A model generated the notes under the pieces. It made no database searches and was not told where the DNA came from. It was given only the letters and a program-made list of their open reading frames with translations. This document shows, in pieces, positions 14,842 to 18,370 of a stretch of 18,370 bases of DNA. This DNA comes from Verrucomicrobiota bacterium (GTDB lineage: Bacteria > Verrucomicrobiota > Verrucomicrobiia > Opitutales > Opitutaceae): assembly GCA_030916665.1 (NCBI GenBank), contig JAUPWC010000299.1, forward strand, positions 1 to 18,370, given 5' to 3'. Within the stretch, counting starts at the first letter, position 1. Each line of letters begins with the position of its first letter. A program made the translations under genes and the position numbers.

Positions 14842-16109
14842 TTTATCTCCTCATCGTCGCTCTGGCCGCCGCTCTTGCGTTCAGCCTGCGCACGCTGTGG
14901 AAGCAAAATCGGGCGCTGCACGACCTCGAGCAGGCCGCCCGCCGCGGCCAGCCGCTGCTGCACGACGAGAGTCCCGCTTCCTATCTGCCGGCCTGGGCGA
15001 CAGTCACCGAGTCCGTCAATCGCCTCATCACGCAGAACAACTCGCTCCAGCAGCAACGCAGCGACCAGCTCGCCCAGCTTGAGGCCACGCTCGGCAATCT
15101 GCGCGAAGCTGTCCTCATTGTGGACGGGGCGAACTACATCCATCTCGCCAACCGTGCGCTGCGCGAAATTTTTCCCGGCGCGCGCGACCTCGTGAATCTG
15201 CGCCTCGAGCTGATCGTGCGCAGCGGGCCGTTCCTCGAATACGTGCGCGCCACACGCGAGGGCAAGGTGCTGCCGCGCGAGGAGTTCGAGATCATCGACG
15301 GCGACCACACGCTCTGGATCGAGGCCTCCGGCGCGCCCATCCCTTCGCCCGACGGCAAGTCGCAGTGGGCGCTCTTCGTCATCCACGACATGACGAACCA
15401 GCGCAAACTCGAGCGCGTGCGCCGCGACTTCGTCGCCAACGCCTCGCACGAACTCCGCACGCCGCTCAGCATCATCAAGGGCTACATCGAGACGCTCGTG
15501 GACGGGCACCAGACCATGGAGCTCGCGGACCGCGACAAGTTCCTCAAGACGATCCAGCGCCACAGCGAGCGCCTGAAGTCCATCATCGACGACCTGCTCG
15601 CGCTCTCGCGTCTCGAGTCTGCGACGCCCGGCCTGAAATTTGCCCCGCTCAGCCTGAACTCCTACTTCGGCGAACTCGCCGACGAGTATCGCAACCGTCC
15701 GCAGGCCGCCGACCACACCGTCACCGTGAACGTGCCGGCCTCGATCGGGCTCATTGAGGCCGACGGCGAGAAACTGGCCCACGTTTTCGGCAATCTCGTC
15801 GAGAACGCCCTCAAATACACGCCCAAGGGCTCGACCATCGAACTCGGCGCGGCTGGCGCGAACGACACCGAGATCGAGTGCTGGGTGAAGGACGACGGTC
15901 CGGGCATCCCGGCTGCCGACCTGCCGCATATTTTCGAGCGCTTCTACCGCGTGGAAAAGGGCCGCTCCCGCGAAACCGGCGGCACCGGCCTCGGCCTCAG
16001 CATCGTGAAGCACATCGTGCAGCTGCACGGCGGCACCGTGTGGGCCGAGAGCGGTGAGGGCGGGGGACTGGCCATGCGCCTGCGCCTGCCGCGCAAACAG
16101 AAAGCCTGA
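14838..16109 (+). CDS. phoR: PhoR-like sensor histidine kinase
   Basis: A 423-aa membrane kinase starting in an ATGA overlap with phoB, implying translational coupling. One hydrophobic helix at residues 1-17 is the only membrane segment; there is no periplasmic sensor. A coiled-coil-like linker (60-85) leads to a PAS-like domain (about 85-178), then the dimerisation/phosphoacceptor box ASHELRTPLS with H204. The ATPase domain has N box NLVENALKY (N323), G1 DDGPGIP (352-358), F box IFERFYRV and G2 GGTGLGLS (381-388). Architecture matches PhoR-type kinases, which are thought to sense phosphate through the PstSCAB/PhoU complex rather than an extracellular domain. Specificity is inferred from pairing with PhoB. 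Confidence 0.9.
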   Translation: MIYLLIVALAAALAFSLRTLWKQNRALHDLEQAARRGQPLLHDESPASYLPAWATVTESVNRLITQNNSLQQQRSDQLAQLEATLGNLREAVLIVDGANYIHLANRALREIFPGARDLVNLRLELIVRSGPFLEYVRATREGKVLPREEFEIIDGDHTLWIEASGAPIPSPDGKSQWALFVIHDMTNQRKLERVRRDFVANASHELRTPLSIIKGYIETLVDGHQTMELADRDKFLKTIQRHSERLKSIIDDLLALSRLESATPGLKFAPLSLNSYFGELADEYRNRPQAADHTVTVNVPASIGLIEADGEKLAHVFGNLVENALKYTPKGSTIELGAAGANDTEIECWVKDDGPGIPAADLPHIFERFYRVEKGRSRETGGTGLGLSIVKHIVQLHGGTVWAESGEGGGLAMRLRLPRKQKA

Positions 16110-16141
16110 GTCTCTTGGCGGCAGAGAATCCGAGCCGTTTT

Positions 16142-16170
16142 GTTTGGCGTTTGGACATTTGGAGTTTGGC
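16142..16170. repeat. Short-period repeat between phoR and trmB
   Basis: Four units GTTTGGC, GTTTGGA, CATTTGGA, GTTTGGC run head to tail with a 7-8 nt period. The run is non-coding and its T/G-rich composition stands out. It belongs to the same stylistic class as the repeats at 107-183 and 359-390, although the unit sequence differs. Confidence 0.65.
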
Positions 16171-16184
16171 CTCGGCCCGATTTC

Positions 16185-16200
16185 GCCGCCAATAGGCGGC
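16185..16200 (+). promoter_or_regulatory. Hairpin directly upstream of the trmB start
   Basis: GCCGCC/GGCGGC (6-bp stem, loop AATA) ends 4 nt before the ATG of trmB. It occupies the place of a Shine-Dalgarno and could limit ribosome access. No T-tract follows, so it is not a typical terminator for phoR. Confidence 0.35.
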
Positions 16201-16204
16201 TTCC

Positions 16205-16792
16205 ATGGGCCCGAAACCGGAATTCATCGAGCACGTCTCCCAGCGCCGCGACGCCTTGCGCGCGGAGCTGGCTGGGTTGCTGCGGCAGACCACGGCCATC
16301 GTGCTCGAGATCGGCAGCGCCCACGGCCATTTCCTCGTGCGCTACGCCGGCGAGCACCCGCAAAAACTCTGCGTGGGCGTGGATCTGCGCGGCGAGCGCG
16401 TGGAGCGCGCCAAGCGCAAGGCCGACCGGGCCAAGCTGCCCAACTGCCACTTCATCCGCGCCGAGGCCCGCGAACTCATCGAGTGCCTCCCGGACGGCGT
16501 AACCTTCGCGGAAGTCTGGGTGCTTTTTCCCGACCCCTGGCCCAAAAAGCGCCACCACAAGAACCGGCTCCTGCGGCCGGAATTCTTCGAGTTTCTGGCG
16601 CAGCGGACAGGGCAGGGGGCCCGCCTCTACTTCCGCACGGACTACGCCGAGTATTTCCATGAGGTCGCGGCCTTCCTGCGCACCCTGAAAACCTGGCAAC
16701 CCGACCCCTCCGCCCCTTGGGCCATGGAACACGAGACCGTTTTCCAAGCCCGGGCCCCCAGTTACCAGTCCTTGGTGGCAGTTCGTCAGTAG
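16205..16792 (+). CDS. trmB: tRNA (guanine-N7-)-methyltransferase TrmB
   Basis: A 195-aa SAM-dependent enzyme forming m7G46 in the tRNA variable loop. The SAM motif is VLEIGSAHGHFLVRYA (33-48), then CVGVDLRGERVERAK with the acidic residue binding the ribose. LFPDPWPKKRHHKNRLL is the hallmark catalytic/tRNA-binding block, followed by YFRTDYAEYF. The length is near the short end of the family. The TAG stop codon is part of the GTAG head of a REP-like element, so the final residues (VAVRQ) abut the repeat. No Shine-Dalgarno precedes ATG 16205, and a hairpin lies just upstream. Confidence 0.95.
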   Translation: MGPKPEFIEHVSQRRDALRAELAGLLRQTTAIVLEIGSAHGHFLVRYAGEHPQKLCVGVDLRGERVERAKRKADRAKLPNCHFIRAEARELIECLPDGVTFAEVWVLFPDPWPKKRHHKNRLLRPEFFEFLAQRTGQGARLYFRTDYAEYFHEVAAFLRTLKTWQPDPSAPWAMEHETVFQARAPSYQSLVAVRQ

Positions 16793-16851
16793 GGCCAGTC
16801 TTTGACTGGCCGTGCGCTAATAAACTCCGGCCGGTCAGAGACCGGCTCTAC
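16789..16851. repeat. Pair of inverted REP-like palindromes (BIME-like)
   Basis: REP-a, 16789-16811 (+), is GTAG followed by the perfect hairpin GGCCAGTC-TTT-GACTGGCC. REP-b, 16829-16851 read on the minus strand, is GTAGA followed by GCCGGTC-TCT-GACCGGC. The two 23-nt units agree at 19 positions, and two of the differences form a compensatory A:T to G:C change in the stem. A 17-nt spacer separates them. REP-a begins in the last codon of trmB; REP-b ends 3 nt from the stop of the opposing small ORF. The structure fits RAYT-type REP/BIME elements and may also end transcription from both sides. Confidence 0.75.
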
Positions 16852-16854
16852 CGT

Positions 16855-17019
16855 TCACAAAATATCCAGCCACACCAGCAGCCCCAGCTGGGCGATCGCC
16901 GCCAGCGCCAACAGCCCCCAGGTCGTCTGCATGAAGGCACTCCGGGCCAGCTTGCGCTCGCCATTGGCATAGCGGGGCTGAGCGGTGCGCGTCAGGAGCT
17001 CGGGAGTGGGGGAATCCAT
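16855..17019 (-). CDS. Possible small single-TM protein (54 aa)
   Basis: ATG 17019 to TGA 16855 encodes a basic N-terminal half (RTAQPRYANGERKLARSAF) and one hydrophobic helix (residues 31-51, ending GLLVWLDIL), topologically a tail-anchored or N-in membrane peptide. I do not recognise a family. It lies convergent to trmB and divergent from atpB, roughly where some bacteria carry atpI-type small genes, but it is on the opposite strand and lacks that family's second helix. Charged-then-hydrophobic layout and an immediately adjacent REP favour a real gene. Confidence 0.45.
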   Translation of the reverse strand: MDSPTPELLTRTAQPRYANGERKLARSAFMQTTWGLLALAAIAQLGLLVWLDIL

Positions 17020-17215
17020 GGGTTTTACAACTGTCCGACTCCCGAGCCGCTGGCAAGCGCAGGCTCCGGGCCGGCATAAGCGGTCCCGGTCAAATTCCGT
17101 GTCCCCTCTAATTAACCCTCCATCGCCCGGATTTGTGATTTCCAAGGTTGACGCTTTGCGGGGCTAAAACCTACCTAATCGTCCCTTACATCCGACGAAT
17201 CCACGCTCCGACCAC
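17020..17215. promoter_or_regulatory. Spacer upstream of atpB, possible promoter
   Basis: This 196-nt region between the small ORF and atpB should drive the ATP synthase operon. TTGACG (17148-17153) is a good -35; about 18 nt downstream lies TACCTAAT (17172-17179), a weak -10. No terminator-like hairpin or further ORF is visible. No Shine-Dalgarno precedes atpB. Confidence 0.35.
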
Positions 17216-18088
17216 ATGCTGAACACCAAGAAACTCCTCGGCCTCCTCGCCGTTCTGTTCTGCACGACCGCGGCTTTTGCCGAAGTGTCGCCCAAGGCCT
17301 CGGTGCTCTTCGATCTCGGTGGTGGCTGGCGCGTCACCAACAGCATGGTGACCGGCTGGTTGGTTTCCCTCGCGATTATCACCGCGATTCTCGTCGCCGT
17401 CGGCAATCCGAAGATCCTCCCCGGCAAGGCCCAGTCGGTGTTCGAATCCATCCTTGAGGCCCTGCGCGATCTCTTCGAGCCCATCGTCGGCAAGAAAGCC
17501 TTCCCTGCGGTCTTCCCGCTGCTCGTCACGCTCTTCATCTTCATCCTCATCCAAAATTGGTCCGGCTTGCTCCCGGGCGTCGGCACCGTCGGCAAGGGTC
17601 ACATGGATGCCGAGGGCCACTTCCACATGACGCAGCCGTGGATCCGCCCCTTCACTGCCGACTTCAACAGCACCATTGCCCTGGCCCTGATCTCCTTCGG
17701 TGCGTTCCTGATCATCATCTTCAAATACGCCGGCCCGAAGCTCATCCTCTGGGATCTCTTTGGCAACAAGGCCGACAAGAAGGAAACCCCCGGCTGGCTC
17801 TACCCGATTCTCTCCCTGGTGTTCCTCGTGGTCGGCTTCATCGAGGTTTTCTCGATCTCCATCCGCCCCTTCACGCTTTCGGTCCGTCTTTTCGGCAACG
17901 TCTTCGGCGGTGAGAATCTTCTGCACGGCACCAGCTTCTTCCCGGTCTTCTATTTCATGGAGCTGCTCGTCGGCCTCATTCAGGCGACCGTATTCACGCT
18001 GCTGTCGGCCGTCTATGTCGGCCTGATCTGCAATCACGGCGACGACCACGATCACGCGGAGGGCGAACACGCCGAAGCCCACCACTGA
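17216..18088 (+). CDS. atpB: F-type ATP synthase subunit a
   Basis: A 290-aa integral membrane subunit forming the proton half-channels against the c-ring. The first 22 residues look like a signal peptide ending AAFA, as in several bacteria with an N-terminal pre-sequence on subunit a. The essential arginine is R224 in RPFTLSVRLFGN, with N227 nearby. Other helices include FPLLVTLFIFILIQNWSGLLPG and ELLVGLIQATVFTLLSAVYVG. An unusual 18-residue tail (273-290) holds six His and many Asp/Glu. It is first in the visible atp operon, 73 bp before atpE. Confidence 0.97.
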   Translation: MLNTKKLLGLLAVLFCTTAAFAEVSPKASVLFDLGGGWRVTNSMVTGWLVSLAIITAILVAVGNPKILPGKAQSVFESILEALRDLFEPIVGKKAFPAVFPLLVTLFIFILIQNWSGLLPGVGTVGKGHMDAEGHFHMTQPWIRPFTADFNSTIALALISFGAFLIIIFKYAGPKLILWDLFGNKADKKETPGWLYPILSLVFLVVGFIEVFSISIRPFTLSVRLFGNVFGGENLLHGTSFFPVFYFMELLVGLIQATVFTLLSAVYVGLICNHGDDHDHAEGEHAEAHH

Positions 18089-18161
18089 GCCTTTCCCGTC
18101 GGGAGCGTGCCAAAAGATGCGCGCACGGCGGCAACCACAACCAACAACCCACCAAAACATC

Positions 18162-18365
18162 ATGATCATCGCTGAAATCACCGGTAACATTGCCAGCGCT
18201 TTCGGTCTCCTCGGCGCCGCCATCGGCGTCGGTCTCATCGGCACCAAGGCCGCCGAGTCCGTCGGCCGCAACCCCGGCGCGTCCGGCAAGATCCTCGTGC
18301 AGGCCATCATCGGTATGGCGCTCGCCGAAGGTCTCGGCATCCTCGCGCTGTTCCTCGCCAAGTAA
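18162..18365 (+). CDS. atpE: F-type ATP synthase subunit c
   Basis: A 67-aa two-helix hairpin proteolipid that forms the rotating c-ring. Helix 1 is Gly/Ala-rich (GLLGAAIGVGLIGTKAA), the polar loop is GRNPGAS (R36-N37-P38), and helix 2 carries the ion-carrying glutamate E56 in GMALAEGLGIL. Gly follows the glutamate rather than Ser/Thr, which with the lack of a helix-1 Gln argues for protons rather than sodium. ATG 18162 is chosen over GTG 18117, whose extension is basic and unconserved. The remaining atp genes are expected just outside the window. Confidence 0.97.
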   Translation: MIIAEITGNIASAFGLLGAAIGVGLIGTKAAESVGRNPGASGKILVQAIIGMALAEGLGILALFLAK

Positions 18366-18370
18366 GACCC

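Overview
The window is GC-rich, densely packed bacterial chromosome. Gene content (recA, mnmE-mnmG, phoB-phoR, trmB, start of an F-type ATP synthase operon, plus DUF5069, DUF2891 and DUF486 genes), GC-rich codon use and the near absence of Shine-Dalgarno sequences suggest Verrucomicrobiota, probably an Opitutales/Opitutaceae-like organism. This is an inference from gene style; no rRNA gene is present to prove it.

Layout. 1-103 is the tail of an unidentified gene, followed by an inverted repeat (107-183) containing the probable start of a BadF-type sugar kinase (181-1110). Two copies of a 21-bp palindrome (1151-1223) precede a gene usually annotated as 3-methyladenine DNA glycosylase (1293-2204), which converges on a membrane glycosyltransferase-like gene (2208-3782, -). 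Divergent from that is an unassigned 364-aa gene (3907-5001) in which I see a protein-kinase-like catalytic signature. Next come an isoprenylcysteine-methyltransferase-like membrane enzyme (5151-5720), DUF5069 (-), a CGWS glutaredoxin (-) with two tandem terminator hairpins, DUF2891 (+) and DUF486 (+).

8395-14029 is mostly core metabolism and information processing: recA with a strong terminator, pdxH (-), an SRPBCC protein, then mnmE and mnmG, which together form the tRNA wobble-uridine (cmnm5U) modification complex. phoB-phoR (14140-16109) overlap by ATGA and are preceded by three GTGAC/T direct repeats at exact 11-bp spacing, a Pho-box-like arrangement that suggests autoregulation. trmB follows. 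A pair of REP-like palindromes lies between trmB and a small one-TM ORF (-). The window ends with atpB and atpE (F0 subunits a and c).

The most interesting non-coding structure is a REP-like family: elements headed by GTAG directly abut gene ends, and in two cases the TAG of GTAG is the stop codon of the host gene (pdxH, trmB). Short-period (7-9 nt) A-rich repeats occur in spacers and once inside the sugar kinase coding sequence. The most interesting protein is the putative cryptic kinase-fold protein at 3907-5001.
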